NCBI RefSeq assembly: GCF_001303895.1
Contig: NZ_LJSD01000062.1
Span: 44,467 to 108,466, forward strand
Direction of reading: 5' to 3'
Origin: Mesorhizobium sp. 1M-11
GTDB taxonomy: Bacteria > Pseudomonadota > Alphaproteobacteria > Rhizobiales > Rhizobiaceae
DNA length: 64,000 nucleotides
Part shown: positions 43,834 to 52,574 of the stretch, one piece after another
How the letters are laid out: every line of letters begins with the position of its first letter
How positions within the stretch are numbered: position 1 is the first letter of the stretch
Translations under genes and position numbers: made by a program
Notes under the pieces: generated by a model
Seen by the model: only the letters and a program-made list of their open reading frames with translations
Told to the model about the DNA's origin: nothing
Database searches by the model: none

Positions 43834-44136
43834 ATGCACAATTTGCTGGCGTTCACGCCTGTCACCGTTACTGCAGAAGTTGGCGATAAGCGCGAAATCT
43901 CTTCGATTTGCGACATGATCGAATTCCTGACCGAGTGGGCCAAGACCGGCGAAAGCAAGACCTGGGAAATTGCGATGAAGGCCTGCAACGCCGCCCAGGC
44001 GGGAGAGCTCGACCCTCAGATCGCGCGGGACGCGTTTCTTGCCTTTGCCCGACGTTCCAAGATCCTCGTTCCCGAGGATACCAAAAACATCACCGTTAAG
44101 CCCAGCGTTGCAGGATTCGGTGGATTTGCCGTCTAG
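43834..44136 (+). CDS. DUF982 family protein
   Basis: A 100-residue cytosolic protein with the DUF982 pattern, a family largely confined to Rhizobiales: REISSICDMIEFLTEWA (about residues 20-36), AMKACNAAQAGELD, and ARDAFLAFARRSKILVPED. Its function is unknown. The start is ATG 43834, after TTCAGAAAGG. It is separated from bioD by 138 bases and has no obvious link to biotin. Confidence 0.88.
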   Translation: MHNLLAFTPVTVTAEVGDKREISSICDMIEFLTEWAKTGESKTWEIAMKACNAAQAGELDPQIARDAFLAFARRSKILVPEDTKNITVKPSVAGFGGFAV

Positions 44137-44142
44137 CACGGC

Positions 44143-44176
44143 GCCAATAGCCTCTACGCGCCAATAGCCTCTACGC
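44143..44176. repeat. 17-base tandem duplication
   Basis: Two perfect adjacent copies of GCCAATAGCCTCTACGC (44143-44159 and 44160-44176), between the DUF982 gene and tRNA-Leu. It looks like a recent slippage or short duplication without evident function. Confidence 0.9.
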
Positions 44177-44259
44177 ACTTGCTCGACGTGCACAGCAGTT
44201 CGCCACGACGCAAAACATGTGTTGACTACGCACGCTAACTAATTGAAGTGACGGCAAGT

Positions 44260-44345
44260 GCGGACGTGGCGGAACTGGTAGACGCAAGGGACTTAAAATC
44301 CCTCGATCCTCGATCGTACGGGTTCGATTCCCGTCGTCCGCACCA
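44260..44345 (+). tRNA. tRNA-Leu (UAA)
   Basis: An 86-base gene including encoded CCA. The acceptor arms GCGGACG and CGTCCGC pair perfectly. The anticodon loop CTTAAAA is closed by a 5-bp stem (AGGGA/TCCCT) and carries anticodon TAA at 44294-44296. A long variable arm (about 14 bases) marks it as a class II tRNA, and the T arm ACGGG-TTCGATT-CCCGT is canonical. It reads UUA and UUG codons. Confidence 0.97.
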
Positions 44346-44409
44346 TACCGCCAACGACGACAGGTTCTCAGCCGTTTCCTTTCGCAAACGATCTTGCTAG
44401 CCTGTCGTC

Positions 44410-44748
44410 ATGAAAGCGATCGCCCCGAGGCCCATGGCAACCGCGTTTCTGCTTGGCCTGCCCTTGCTGGCCGGCTGCGGTTCGATGAAATCGGTCGACC
44501 CATCGCAATACGCATCGATGAACTGCACCGAGCTCAATGTCGCGCTGGGCGAGTTGGCGACAGGCGTCACGTCGACGGCAATCAGCCGCGGCAATATCTC
44601 GAACACCCGCATCCCGTTCTGGCTGCCCGGCGGGCAGAAGGCGGTCTCCGTGCTCAAGAACCGGCGAACGGCGGAAATCGAGCGCCTTCAGGCACAGGAG
44701 GCAGCCATCGAAGCAAGCCGCAAGCAGCGCTGCCGGGGCGAGCTCTAA
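44410..44748 (+). CDS. small hypothetical lipoprotein
   Basis: A 112-residue protein with a signal peptide and lipobox LLAGC (Cys near residue 23). The mature part contains NCTELNVALGELATGVTSTA and a charged, helix-prone C-terminal half (NRRTAEIERLQAQEAAIEAS). I recall similar small lipoproteins in Rhizobiales but no named family. It is presumably anchored in a membrane facing the periplasm. It has no operon partner; it converges with nudK. Confidence 0.75.
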   Translation: MKAIAPRPMATAFLLGLPLLAGCGSMKSVDPSQYASMNCTELNVALGELATGVTSTAISRGNISNTRIPFWLPGGQKAVSVLKNRRTAEIERLQAQEAAIEASRKQRCRGEL

Positions 44749-44774
44749 GATAGCCGACGCGGCTTGTCTGAATC

Positions 44775-45356
44775 CTAGCCGAACAGCGTCGGGTTCAGCT
44801 TCAGATGCTGCAGCAGAAGAATCGTCTTGGCGTCGATGATGCGGCCGTCGGAAATCGCGGCCATCGCTTCGTCGACCGGCATTTCAAGCACTTCGATGTC
44901 CTCGCCCTCTTCCGGAGCGCCGCCGCCTTCCGAAATGCGATCGGCCGGCGAATAACGCGCCGCGAACAACCATAGACGCTCGGTGACGCTGCCGGGGCTC
45001 ATATAGGGCGTGAATAGCAACTTCACGCCGTTCAGCTGATAGCCGAGCTCCTCTTCCGCCTCCTTGCGGATACAGGTCTCGGGATCATTCTTGTCCAACA
45101 GGCCGGCGCAGACTTCGATCAGTGGCTCCTTGTGACCGGTGACAAAGGCCGGCCAGCGGAACTGCCGCACCAGCAGCACCGTGCCGCGGTCGGGATCGAA
45201 GGGAAGGATAGCCGCCCCGTCACCACGATCATAGGTCTGGCGCACCTGAGTTTCCCAAATACCATCGCGACGGCGGTAGTCGAAGGTGGTCTTTTTCAGG
45301 ATGGCCCAGTCGTCGGAAAGGATTTCCTGCGTACGGATGCGGATGCGGTCGTCCAT
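44775..45356 (-). CDS. nudK: GDP-mannose pyrophosphatase-type Nudix hydrolase
   Basis: A 193-residue Nudix enzyme. The Nudix box GLLDKNDPETCIRKEAEEEL (about residues 85-104) fits G-x5-E-x7-REUxEExGU. The full sequence follows the E. coli NudK pattern as I recall it (ILSDDW near the start, VYDRG-like TYDRGDGAAIL, MSPGSVTERL, EGEDIEVLEMP and DAKTILLLQHL). NudK hydrolyses GDP-mannose and related sugar nucleotides; ADP-ribose is an alternative substrate in the wider family. It is divergent from the old-yellow-enzyme gene. Confidence 0.92.
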   Translation of the reverse strand: MDDRIRIRTQEILSDDWAILKKTTFDYRRRDGIWETQVRQTYDRGDGAAILPFDPDRGTVLLVRQFRWPAFVTGHKEPLIEVCAGLLDKNDPETCIRKEAEEELGYQLNGVKLLFTPYMSPGSVTERLWLFAARYSPADRISEGGGAPEEGEDIEVLEMPVDEAMAAISDGRIIDAKTILLLQHLKLNPTLFG

Positions 45357-45505
45357 GCTTGCCTCGTTTCGGGGAATGGGCTGGGATAGCGTGCGATGAG
45401 CCGGACCGCAATGACGTCTGGTGGACTAGGCCGGGCGGCCTTGCAGCCATCTGGCACGCAAGGCAACCGCAGCCTAGAAGAAGATCACATCAAACCGGAG
45501 CCATC

Positions 45506-46609
45506 ATGACAGCCGCCCTCTTCCAGCCCATTTCGCTCGATGGCCTCGAATTGCCGAACCGCATCGCCGTGGCGCCGATGTGCCAATATTCGGCAGATGA
45601 CGGCTCGGCCACCGACTGGCATCTCTACCACTGGATGAACCTTGCCATGTCGGGCGCCGGCATGGTCACGGTGGAGATGACCGATGTCGAGCGACGGGGC
45701 CGCATCTCCCATGGTTGTCTCGGCCTCTATTCGGATCACAATGAAGCAGCCGCCAGGCGCACACTGGATGCAGCCAGGCGGGTCGCGCTGCCGGGGGCCA
45801 AATTCGGCGTGCAGCTTGCCCATGCCGGACGCAAGGCCTCCTGCCAGCGACCTTGGGAAGGCGGTGGCCCGCTGAAGCCGGAGCAGGATCCATGGCCGGT
45901 CGTCTCTGCCTCAGCCCTCGCCTACGACGCCGGCTGGCAGGTGCCACACGAACTGAGCGACGAGGAAGTGCTTGGTGTCATCCAGCGCTTTGCGGACGCC
46001 GCAAAACGCGCCGACCGCGCCGGCTTCGACTTCATCGAACTGCACGCTGCCCATGGCTACCTGATCTTCCAGTTCCTGTCGCCACTCTCCAACCGGCGCA
46101 CGGACCGCTGGGGCGGTTCGCTGGAAAACCGCATGCGTTTTGCGGTCGAGGTCGCCAGGGCCGTGAAGGCGGCAGCACCGAGGCTGACACTGGGCGCGAG
46201 GCTTTCGGTGAAGGAATGGGTGGATGGCGGCTTCGACGTGCCGGACGCAATCGAGGTGGCAAAAGCGCTGAAGGAGGCTGGTCTCGCCTATCTGTGCTGC
46301 TCCAGCGGCGGCAATTCTCCGCTTCAGAAGCTGCCGACCGGCGCAGGCTACCAGGTGCATCTGGGCGAAGCCGTCCGCAACGCGGTCGGTATCACCACGC
46401 GCACCGTCGGTCTCATCACCGATCCGGAGCACGCCAATGCTGTCGTCGCGGAAGGGAAAGCGGACATCGTGGCACTTGGGCGGGCTTTCCTGGCTGACCC
46501 CCGCTGGGGTTGGCGCGCGGCGGCAAGTCTCGGCGAAAAGATCCAGCCGGCGCCGCAGCTCGCCCGCGCCGTCACCACCATGGAGCATTGGATCCGCGAT
46601 GAGGATTGA
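45506..46609 (+). CDS. old yellow enzyme-family NADPH dehydrogenase (YqjM-like)
   Basis: A 367-residue FMN-dependent ene-reductase of the YqjM/NamA subgroup. Markers are the regulatory Cys in APMCQYSADDG (about residues 23-33), the active-site HAAHGYLIFQFLSPLSNRRT (about 177-196) with its two substrate-binding histidines, RWGGSLENRMRF, and the C-terminal GLITDPEHA and ALGRAFLADPRW. It reduces activated C=C bonds, often in detoxification of electrophiles. The start is ATG 45506. Confidence 0.94.
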   Translation: MTAALFQPISLDGLELPNRIAVAPMCQYSADDGSATDWHLYHWMNLAMSGAGMVTVEMTDVERRGRISHGCLGLYSDHNEAAARRTLDAARRVALPGAKFGVQLAHAGRKASCQRPWEGGGPLKPEQDPWPVVSASALAYDAGWQVPHELSDEEVLGVIQRFADAAKRADRAGFDFIELHAAHGYLIFQFLSPLSNRRTDRWGGSLENRMRFAVEVARAVKAAAPRLTLGARLSVKEWVDGGFDVPDAIEVAKALKEAGLAYLCCSSGGNSPLQKLPTGAGYQVHLGEAVRNAVGITTRTVGLITDPEHANAVVAEGKADIVALGRAFLADPRWGWRAAASLGEKIQPAPQLARAVTTMEHWIRDED

Positions 46610-46680
46610 GGAAATCCCTCCCCTTGCCGGCTAAAACGGCAAGAGGTTGAAATCCGTCTCAAAGTGCAGGAAAGTCTTGG

Positions 46681-46784
46681 CTAGAGCGTTTCCGTTTTTC
46701 ACGGAAACGCGGAAACGCTCTAACTTCTATTTTTACGCAATTCCGGACGCAAAACCGCTCACACTTTTGCTGGAATTGCTCTAG
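46681..46784 (-). repeat. dispersed palindromic repeat, copy 2
   Basis: About 104 bases bounded by CTAGAGC and GCTCTAG. Reversed, it matches copy 1 (13373-13466) closely in the words AGAGCAATTCCAGCAAAAGT and TTTTGCGTCCGGAATTGCGT. The left part also forms a hairpin GCGTTTCCG/CGGAAACGC (46687-46710). It lies just before the DUF2188 gene. Confidence 0.85.
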
Positions 46785-46810
46785 AAGGAGTGCCGTCACC
46801 GGAGGCTGTC

Positions 46811-47062
46811 ATGGCGAAGTTGACCTACAAGATCATCGAGCACGATGGGGGGTGGGCCTACAAGGTTGGCGACACCTATTCGGAAACCTTTCCGAGCCAT
46901 TCCGACGCCCTTCAGGCCGCCAGAATCGCTTCCTCGGAACAGCAGATCGCCGGCCAGACCGACGGCATCGAATATGAGGACACCAACGGCAAGTGGCATT
47001 CGGAACTTGCCGACGGACGCGACAGGCCGGAAACCGAAGTGCAGGACGATCCGGCTGTCTGA
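46811..47062 (+). CDS. DUF2188 domain protein
   Basis: An 83-residue protein resembling DUF2188 small proteins: KIIEHDGGWAYKVGDTYSET near the N-terminus, then FPSHSDALQAARIAS. The family consists of short beta-strand plus helix units of unknown function. The start is ATG 46811, after CCGGAGGCTGTC; GTG 46790 is less likely. It stands alone between a repeat and a convergent hydrolase gene. Confidence 0.8.
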   Translation: MAKLTYKIIEHDGGWAYKVGDTYSETFPSHSDALQAARIASSEQQIAGQTDGIEYEDTNGKWHSELADGRDRPETEVQDDPAV

Positions 47063-47087
47063 TCACGACCTCTCGGAGTTGACATTT

Positions 47088-48068
47088 TCAGGCGGAAACA
47101 CGGCCGGCAAACGCACGCTCGGCGATGCGACGAACAAAAGCCGCTACCTGCTCAGGTCCGATGAATTGCGGCATGTGGCCGAGGTTTTCCGCGATCTCCA
47201 GATCCAGCCCTTCGATCTTCTGCTTGACCGGTGTACCCTGCACTTCAAGCCTGATGATAGGGTCGACCCCGCCGAACAGAAGACCTGATGGCACTTTGAT
47301 CTCGCTGTAGCGCTCCGACAGCCGCGGCAAATCCATCTCGATGACCGCGAAATCGGTCGCGCTGGCATAGTAGTGGCTCGGCCTCAACCCGATATAGCCA
47401 CCATTCTCGGTCATGTAGTTTTCCGGAGGCGGATGCGGGGCAAAGATCAAGGCCATCGTCTTCATGCCGTATTTCAGCCCTGCCGGCGCGGAGACCGTAT
47501 GCGCAAGGACAAAACGCTTGAGCGGCGAGGATACGAACAGCGCCTTGAATTCCGGTCTGAGATCGACCTCCTTATGGGTGAGCGCCGCCAGAAGCACGAG
47601 CCCTGAGATCGCTTCCGGATGCTCGACGGCAATCGCCAGCGCCACCGAACCACCCAACGAATGGCCGACGATGACCGGCTTTTCGAGGCCCAGTTTTTCC
47701 ATGAAGGCGCAGATGATATCGGCCTGCTCCGGCAGACGCCCGGTCGAACCACGCGCCCGCGTCGAATAACCGGAGCCCGGCCGATCGAGTGCAATCAGCC
47801 GGTAGCCCGGCCCGAATACCTTGAACAATGGGTGCGTGAAATGGTGCAGCTGCGCGCCGAGCCCATGGAGGAAAACGATAGGAGGCCCCTCGCCCACGTC
47901 AACGTAATGGATACGGTTGCCTTTGATGTCGACGAATTTGCCTGCCGGCGGCATGGTGCGCTCTACCCAGGCAACGATGCGCCATGTCTTGAAGACAAAA
48001 AACCCAACGACGGCGAGACCGGCCAGAGCGAGAGCCGCAAGCAGCCAGAGAAGCGCGGTCAGCAACAT
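47088..48068 (-). CDS. membrane-anchored alpha/beta hydrolase
   Basis: A 326-residue protein with one N-terminal membrane segment (LLWLLAALALAGLAVVGFFV, about residues 6-25) and an alpha/beta hydrolase domain facing an unspecified side. FLHGLGAQLHHF forms the oxyanion region, GHSLGGSVAL the nucleophile elbow (Ser near 143), and the catalytic His is in ENLGHMPQF near residue 299. The substrate is unknown. It converges with the DUF2188 gene. Confidence 0.9.
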   Translation of the reverse strand: MLLTALLWLLAALALAGLAVVGFFVFKTWRIVAWVERTMPPAGKFVDIKGNRIHYVDVGEGPPIVFLHGLGAQLHHFTHPLFKVFGPGYRLIALDRPGSGYSTRARGSTGRLPEQADIICAFMEKLGLEKPVIVGHSLGGSVALAIAVEHPEAISGLVLLAALTHKEVDLRPEFKALFVSSPLKRFVLAHTVSAPAGLKYGMKTMALIFAPHPPPENYMTENGGYIGLRPSHYYASATDFAVIEMDLPRLSERYSEIKVPSGLLFGGVDPIIRLEVQGTPVKQKIEGLDLEIAENLGHMPQFIGPEQVAAFVRRIAERAFAGRVSA

Positions 48069-48427
48069 CAGGAACCTCTAATCAGACCGCGACATATCGG
48101 CGTGCCCGCCTCATCCATGTCAAGGCGGCAGTGCCGCGCCAAGGAAGGAATACGGAGCCCCCCGGGCGCATGCGGATCAGATATGGGCTCCCAACCCTCA
48201 AAACGCAGAAAATCCGAACCGTTTCCGGTCCGGATTTCCTGCAAGTCCTTGAACACCCCGCCCAAAACCGGACCTTGCCGTGAAAGAATATCAAGGCGGG
48301 CCACGTGATGGCATACGGCAAATGCCGTATTTCGGATCTGCAGATCGGAAAATACCCAATGATCAGACGATTGGAGAGGGCATGCCGTGATCCTGGGCGT
48401 CGCACTCAGGCCAACGCGGCAATCTGC
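48069..48427. other. intergenic gap with two hairpins
   Basis: A 359-base gap between two minus-strand genes. It contains a 7-bp hairpin ATACGGC/GCCGTAT (48313-48330) and a perfect 12-base palindrome GATCTGCAGATC (48335-48346). A 78-codon frame at 48068-48304 on the minus strand has no family resemblance and is not called. The hydrolase promoter should lie here. Confidence 0.4.
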
Positions 48428-48844
48428 CTATCGCGGAAAGCTCGAGCTGTATCCGTCAGGATAATATCCGCCGTCGCCGCCATTGCCGTTCGGTTCGGCT
48501 TCGCCAGTGGCGGCGCGAAGGTCCTGGGAGACATCGTCGAGACGGGCAAGCAACTCGCGTGAGCCGTTACCCCGGGCGGCTTCGTTGCGAATCTGCCGGG
48601 CCTCGGACGCCAATTCGCGCGCCTTCGACGTGTCGATGAGATTGAGCCGCTCGGCATCCTGGATGCCCTGACCGACACCATCGGCCTGGTTGAAAATCAC
48701 GCGCGCCATGCTGTTGTCAGGCATAGCAACCGCGTGAGCCGATTTGCGGGCTTGATGGTGCTCTGCGGCCAGAGCGCCGTCGGCGACCGGAACCAGAGCA
48801 ACAACAGAAGCAAGAAGAATTAGCCTGGAAGAAAAGGGAGACAT
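48428..48844 (-). CDS. exported hypothetical protein
   Basis: A 138-residue protein with a signal peptide (RLILLASVVALVPVADGALA, cleavage near residue 27). The mature part is helix-prone and charged (ARELASEARQIRNEAARGNG) and ends in a glycine/tyrosine-rich tail (GNGGDGGYYPDGYSS). I do not recognise a family. The start is ATG 48844, after TTGCGGAGGAACAATC. Presumably periplasmic. Confidence 0.75.
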   Translation of the reverse strand: MSPFSSRLILLASVVALVPVADGALAAEHHQARKSAHAVAMPDNSMARVIFNQADGVGQGIQDAERLNLIDTSKARELASEARQIRNEAARGNGSRELLARLDDVSQDLRAATGEAEPNGNGGDGGYYPDGYSSSFPR

Positions 48845-49095
48845 GATTGTTCCTCCGCAATTGAGAACGAGCGACGTCCGCTCCGCAGCCCGTTCGGCTG
48901 CTGGATCGTCCAGTTCCACCTGTCGCGATTTGTTTTCTTCGCCGGAAGTTCCCGATCCGCACGAAGAAAATGCCGTTTCAAGAAGGGTGTTCCAGCCTCA
49001 CGGAAATATCATCCGCCGTGATGAAACAGGGAGCTCCGCCATGTCTCGACCGACGCTCCAGGTCGATGACGTCCGAAAGGCCAAGCCCCACAGCA

Positions 49096-49126
49096 ATAAA
49101 AACGGGCGGCCCTCGCGAGCCGCCCG
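49096..49126 (-). terminator. Rho-independent terminator of wrbA
   Basis: Read on the minus strand, an 8-bp stem CGGGCGGC/GCCGCCCG with an 8-base loop is followed by TTTTTATT. It lies 27 bases downstream of the wrbA stop codon. Confidence 0.85.
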
Positions 49127-49152
49127 CCTGCCTTGTGCCAGCCGTGAGACGC

Positions 49153-49752
49153 TCAGCCGTGCAGCTTGGCAGTGATTTCAGCCACCCGCTTGCCCTGGAA
49201 GCGTGCGCCTTCCAGTTCCTGCGCCGAAGGCTGACGCGAACCGTCGCCATCGGAGGTCGTGGTCATGCCGTAGGGCGCGCCGCCACGGACGACATCGTTG
49301 CCCATCTGTGCCTGGTAGGCATAAGAAAGCGGCACGATGATCATGCCATGGTGCTGAAGCGACGCCTGCGTGGTGATGATCGCGAGTTCCTGGCCGCCAT
49401 GCTGGGTGGCGGTGGACGCCATCACCGAGGCGACCTTGTTGACCAAGGCACCCTTGACCCAGAGCGGGCCGGTCTGGTCGAGGAAATTCTTCATCTGCGC
49501 AGCCATCATACCATAACGTGTCGAAACACCGAAGATGATGGCATCGTAGTTTTCCAGTTCGAGCGGATCGGCGATCGGCGCGTCCTGATCGAGCTTGTAA
49601 TAAGCTGCCTTGGCGACAGCTTCCGGCACCAGTTCGGGTACCCGCTTGATGGTCACATCGGCGCCAGCTTCGCGCGCGCCTTCGGCTGCGGCCTTGGCCA
49701 TCTGTTCCATGTGTCCCCAGCTCGAATAGTAAAGCACCAATACCTTTGCCAT
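49153..49752 (-). CDS. wrbA: NAD(P)H:quinone oxidoreductase WrbA
   Basis: A 199-residue flavodoxin-fold FMN enzyme that reduces quinones by two electrons. The FMN phosphate loop is LYYSSWGHMEQMAK (residues 7-20), and the family words FGVSTRYGMMAAQMKNFLDQ (about 75-94), STATQHGGQE (about 114-123) and GGAPYGMTTTSDGDGSR are all present. It is cytosolic and usually tetrameric. It ends in its own terminator. Confidence 0.96.
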   Translation of the reverse strand: MAKVLVLYYSSWGHMEQMAKAAAEGAREAGADVTIKRVPELVPEAVAKAAYYKLDQDAPIADPLELENYDAIIFGVSTRYGMMAAQMKNFLDQTGPLWVKGALVNKVASVMASTATQHGGQELAIITTQASLQHHGMIIVPLSYAYQAQMGNDVVRGGAPYGMTTTSDGDGSRQPSAQELEGARFQGKRVAEITAKLHG

Positions 49753-49927
49753 GCGGGCATCTCCTACGATTGGACCGATGGAACGTCGTCGTTCCGTTGC
49801 GCCGCAATCTAGTGTCCGGACCGTTCACCGGAAGCCGCCAAATCTGACACGCACTGTTCACCGTTTCAGGAGCATTGCCCACACCCGGCCACCGCGCTAT
49901 TCGACAGCGTCCAATTCGGAGTGCGCC

Positions 49928-50668
49928 ATGCCAGACATTGTTACAGCCGCCATGATCGTCATCGGCGACGAGATCCTGTCGGGGCGCACCAAGGACAAGA
50001 ACATCGGCCACCTTGCCGACATGATGACGGCGATCGGTATCGACCTGAAGGAAGTCCGTGTCGTGCCCGACGAAGAAGGCGAGATCGTCGCCGCGGTGAA
50101 TGCGCTGCGTGCCCGCTACACTTACGTCTTCACCACCGGCGGCATTGGGCCCACGCATGACGACATCACCGCCGACTCTGTCGCCAAGGCGTTCGGAGTG
50201 CCTTGCGAATATGATGCCAAGGCACTCGCTTTGCTTGCTGACAGCTATGAAAAGCGCGGCATCGAGTTCAATGATGCCCGCAAGCGCATGGCACGCATGC
50301 CGCGCGGCGCCGAGCACATAGACAACCCCGTTTCGGTCGCGCCCGGTTTCCGCATCGGCAACGTCCATGTCATGGCCGGAGTGCCCTCGATCTTCCAGGC
50401 GATGCTGGACAATGTCGTGCCGACGCTGAAGACCGGAACGAAGCTGCTTTCCGCCACGGTGCAGTGCCCCTATGGCGAAGGCCGTATCGGCGGTCCACTC
50501 GCCGAAATCCAGAAAGCGCACCCGGACACCATCATCGGCTCCTATCCAAAATACGCAGACGGAACATTCTGGACGGAACTGGTTGTACGCGCGCGTTCGC
50601 CCGAGGTGCTGGAAGCTGTCCGCAACGAGATAGAAGCCATGGTGGCGGGACTCCCCAAGGAAGGCTGA
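49928..50668 (+). CDS. CinA N-domain / MoaB-like protein
   Basis: A 246-residue protein with the molybdopterin-binding (MoCF_biosynth) fold found in the N-terminal half of CinA: AAMIVIGDEILSGRTKDKN (residues 7-25), FTTGGIGPTHDDITADSVAKA (about 69-89) and VMAGVPSIF. The C-terminal PncC-type amidase of full CinA is absent, which is common in alphaproteobacteria. The exact activity is unknown; ADP-ribose pyrophosphatase activity is described for the COG1058 domain. The start is ATG 49928. Confidence 0.9.
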   Translation: MPDIVTAAMIVIGDEILSGRTKDKNIGHLADMMTAIGIDLKEVRVVPDEEGEIVAAVNALRARYTYVFTTGGIGPTHDDITADSVAKAFGVPCEYDAKALALLADSYEKRGIEFNDARKRMARMPRGAEHIDNPVSVAPGFRIGNVHVMAGVPSIFQAMLDNVVPTLKTGTKLLSATVQCPYGEGRIGGPLAEIQKAHPDTIIGSYPKYADGTFWTELVVRARSPEVLEAVRNEIEAMVAGLPKEG

Positions 50669-50790
50669 GTTCGCTGGCCGACCGGGAACCTGTCCTATAT
50701 CCTCGACGTTCTAATCATATCCGGGAAGTGCTCGACATGTCCGCCGTGGACGATGTCGGCAACGGACGGAGAGTGCAGGAGGAGGGTTCC

Positions 50791-51621
50791 ATGCCGTTCA
50801 AGACCATCGTCGCCATCGTGCAGAGCGAACAGGACGCCGAGCGCGTGCTGGACGGCGCCATTGCCCTGGCATCCCGCTTCAAGGCGCATGTCATCGGTGT
50901 CCACGCAGAGGCGCTGCCGATGCCCTACACTTCGGCCACCGGCTTCCCCGACACCGAATTCATGCAAGTCTCGGCCGACCTCAACAAGGAACGTTCGGCC
51001 AAGCTGCGTACCGTCTTTCAAAAGAAACTGCAGCCCTCCGGCCTCTCCTTCGAATGGCGGGCCGAAGAAACATTCTCGGGCGACAGCGCGCTTTCCAGCC
51101 TCGCCAGTGTGCGAACCGCGGACATTGTGGTCGCCGCCCAGCGTGATGCCGACAGCGACACCAATGCCGATATCGGTTCGCTTGTCTATGACGCGGGGCG
51201 GCCGGTGCTTGTAGTGCCGCACAGCGGACCGATCGCCGCCAGCTTCCGCCATGTGATGCTGGCCTGGAACGGCAGCCGCGAGGCGGCGCGTGCGGCTTTC
51301 GATGCCCTGCCTTTCATGATCGAGGCCGAAAAGGTCGAAGTCTTCGTGGTCGATCCCGGCGAGGACAGCGACGAGGAAGGACTGGGAGGCGCTGGAATTG
51401 CAGCGGCGCTGACCCGCCATGGCGTGAAAGCCAGCGTGGCGACCCGGCAGGCAAAGGGTGGCACCGTCGAGGATGCCGTTCAGAACCGCCTTGTCGAGAC
51501 CGGAGCGGATCTAATCGTCATCGGCGCCTACAGCCACTCCTGGATGCACCGATTGCTCTATGGCGGCGTGACAAGAACGGTGTTGCGTTCCTCGCCGGTG
51601 ACGGCGTTCCTGTCCCGGTAG
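50791..51621 (+). CDS. universal stress protein, tandem UspA
   Basis: A 276-residue protein with two UspA domains (about residues 1-145 and 150-276). The second shows the G-x2-G-x9-G(S/T)-type loop in degenerate form (VIGAYSHSWMHRLLYGGVTR), where nucleotide would bind. The start is ATG 50791, directly behind a strong AGGAGGAGGG ribosome binding site; an in-frame ATG at 50737 is less likely. It is a stress-related protein without a known molecular target. Confidence 0.9.
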   Translation: MPFKTIVAIVQSEQDAERVLDGAIALASRFKAHVIGVHAEALPMPYTSATGFPDTEFMQVSADLNKERSAKLRTVFQKKLQPSGLSFEWRAEETFSGDSALSSLASVRTADIVVAAQRDADSDTNADIGSLVYDAGRPVLVVPHSGPIAASFRHVMLAWNGSREAARAAFDALPFMIEAEKVEVFVVDPGEDSDEEGLGGAGIAAALTRHGVKASVATRQAKGGTVEDAVQNRLVETGADLIVIGAYSHSWMHRLLYGGVTRTVLRSSPVTAFLSR

Positions 51622-51812
51622 CGCGAAAGCGATCTCTTTCAGAAGGCCGGGGAGAGGCATAACAGCGTGGCAACGTGCTTCATGGCCGTGGATATCCTGG
51701 CACCACGCCACCGCGCCCACTGCACGCCTCTTGCCAAAGGCGCAGCTTTCCGGCTAATTCCGCCCGCATTCCTCAAATCTTGCGCGCGACCGGCGCGCCT
51801 GCGGAGTGCGCG

Positions 51813-52310
51813 ATGTCCCTACCCGAAAAGGCCTTTCCCGTTTCCTGGGACCAGTTCCACCGCGATGCGCGTGCGCTCGCATGGCGGCTGTCCGGCGTCA
51901 ACGGACAATGGAAAGCAATCGTCTGCATCACCCGCGGCGGGCTGGTGCCTGCGGCAATCATCTCGCGCGAACTCGGCATCCGCATCATCGAGACGGTGTG
52001 TGTCGCTTCCTACCACGACTATACATCCCAGGGGCAGTTGCAGGTTCTGAAGCATATCGAGTCTTCCCTGCTCGCTGATGATGGCGTCGGCGTCCTCATA
52101 GTCGACGACCTCACCGACACCGGCAAGACAGCCGGCATCGTTCGCGCGATGATGCCAAAGGCGCATTTCGCCACCGTCTACGCCAAGCCGAAGGGCCGCC
52201 CTCTGGTCGATACCTTTGTCACCGAAGTCAGCCAGGATACCTGGATCTATTTCCCATGGGATATGGGTTTCACCTACCAGAAGCCGATCGCCGACGATCA
52301 CGCCGGCTAG
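51813..52310 (+). CDS. gpt: xanthine-guanine phosphoribosyltransferase
   Basis: A 165-residue type I phosphoribosyltransferase of the Gpt kind. The PRPP loop is VLIVDDLTDTGKTAGIVRAM (about residues 94-113), and CITRGGLVPAAIISREL (about 39-55) and the C-terminal WIYFPWDMGF are Gpt signatures. It salvages xanthine and guanine to nucleotides. It complements the adenine deaminase encoded at 23-25 kb. The start is ATG 51813. Confidence 0.94.
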   Translation: MSLPEKAFPVSWDQFHRDARALAWRLSGVNGQWKAIVCITRGGLVPAAIISRELGIRIIETVCVASYHDYTSQGQLQVLKHIESSLLADDGVGVLIVDDLTDTGKTAGIVRAMMPKAHFATVYAKPKGRPLVDTFVTEVSQDTWIYFPWDMGFTYQKPIADDHAG

Positions 52311-52574
52311 ACTGACTTATAGTTTCTTTGCCGTTCCGAACGGCTTCGCTCAAGGGGCGCGCATCCGAATCAAGGACGCGGGGCTCGCCTGAACGATGGG
52401 CATTGGCCATCTGCAAGGCGGAAATGTTCCTTTTTCAGCCCGCTTTGCACAGTTTTTCCCGCCTGCATGCATGTTTTTCGGAAGTTGTGTGCGGTTTTTA
52501 CTTTTGTTTCGCAAAATAGCGCCCATATTTCGTGAGACGGCAAAGAAGTTTCGGTTTCTTGCGGTGACTTTCGA

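Noticed and set aside
48068..48304. 78-codon minus-strand frame
   Set aside because: No ribosome binding site, no family resemblance and odd composition; treated as chance frame in a gap.
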